DNA of 64,000 nucleotides from assembly GCA_029237915.1 (NCBI GenBank), contig JAQWHD010000003.1, positions 1-64,000 of the forward strand, given 5' to 3'. This DNA is from Thalassotalea sp. (lineage in GTDB: Bacteria; Pseudomonadota; Gammaproteobacteria; Enterobacterales; Alteromonadaceae). The translations under genes and the position numbers were made by a program. A model generated the notes under the pieces. That model saw nothing but the letters and a program-made list of their open reading frames with translations. It did no database searches and had not been told where the DNA came from. How positions within the stretch are numbered: the first letter of the stretch is position 1; every line of letters begins with the position of its first letter. This document shows, one piece after another, positions 63,949 to 64,000 of the stretch.

Positions 63949-64000
63949 GTTCGTTACCAAAGCAAGTCAGATAACGAATAATGCAGATAAGTGTTACGTT

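Noticed and set aside
1-64000. Search for tRNA, rRNA, CRISPR arrays, transposases, integrases and phage genes
   Set aside because: None could be recognised by reading; small RNAs cannot be excluded without covariance models.

Overview
The window is one stretch of AT-rich chromosome from a marine gammaproteobacterium, most likely of the Colwellia/Thalassotalea group (Alteromonadales). I infer this by recognition, without a database search, from the style of the housekeeping proteins (EF-Tu tail, Gnd, HrpB, PBP1b, HemL, PyrB, HemJ, ErpA), the low-GC codon use and the many compact hairpin terminators.

Layout. 1-926: the 3' end of a tuf gene, its terminator, a row of small hairpins, a second leftover tuf tail with a near-identical terminator, then a 341-bp MITE-like element with 16-bp perfect terminal inverted repeats. 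927-4811: an MscS-type channel, a UbiA-like membrane protein, an unknown membrane protein and the 2H phosphodiesterase ThpR. 4812-5435: mostly non-coding, with an interrupted small membrane ORF and a candidate promoter. 5436-15847: a non-phosphorylative L-fucose catabolic cluster. It holds a split UxaA-type dehydratase, aldo/keto reductase, lactonase, SDR, FucP, mutarotase, FAH-family hydrolase and LldD, followed by a ModF-like ABC ATPase and a convergent GntR/FCD regulator. 16162-17631: gnd. 17838-23625: a complete tripartite RND efflux operon. 23677-28582: hrpB and mrcB. 28659-33276, minus strand: hemL, pyrB, hemJ and a ClC channel. 33346-40450: a DUF6776-like protein, erpA, a second RND adaptor/pump pair and an M28 peptidase.

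40630-63850 is a catabolic island that I read as steroid (sterol or bile-acid-type) degradation. One minus-strand operon encodes a flavin reductase (HsaB-like), 2-hydroxydienoate hydratase, acylating aldehyde dehydrogenase, 4-hydroxy-2-oxoacid aldolase, an MFS carrier and a 3-alpha-hydroxysteroid dehydrogenase-like SDR. A divergent aldehyde dehydrogenase, a KshA-like Rieske oxygenase with a second MFS carrier, and a plus-strand run follow. The run is MBL hydrolase, CoA ligase, KstD-like dehydrogenase, CoA ligase and two acyl-CoA dehydrogenases, then a TonB-dependent receptor and a 7-alpha-HSD-like SDR. Together these suggest uptake (TonB receptor, MFS), hydroxyl oxidation (SDRs), ring opening (KstD plus KshA), CoA activation with beta-oxidation, and the terminal meta-cleavage steps to pyruvate and an acyl-CoA. 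HsaA, HsaC, HsaD and KshB equivalents are not in the window. Two divergent promoter regions of the island share a CGTCC-N4-GGACG palindrome, a candidate operator for an unseen regulator.

No rRNA, tRNA, CRISPR array, transposase or phage gene was recognised.
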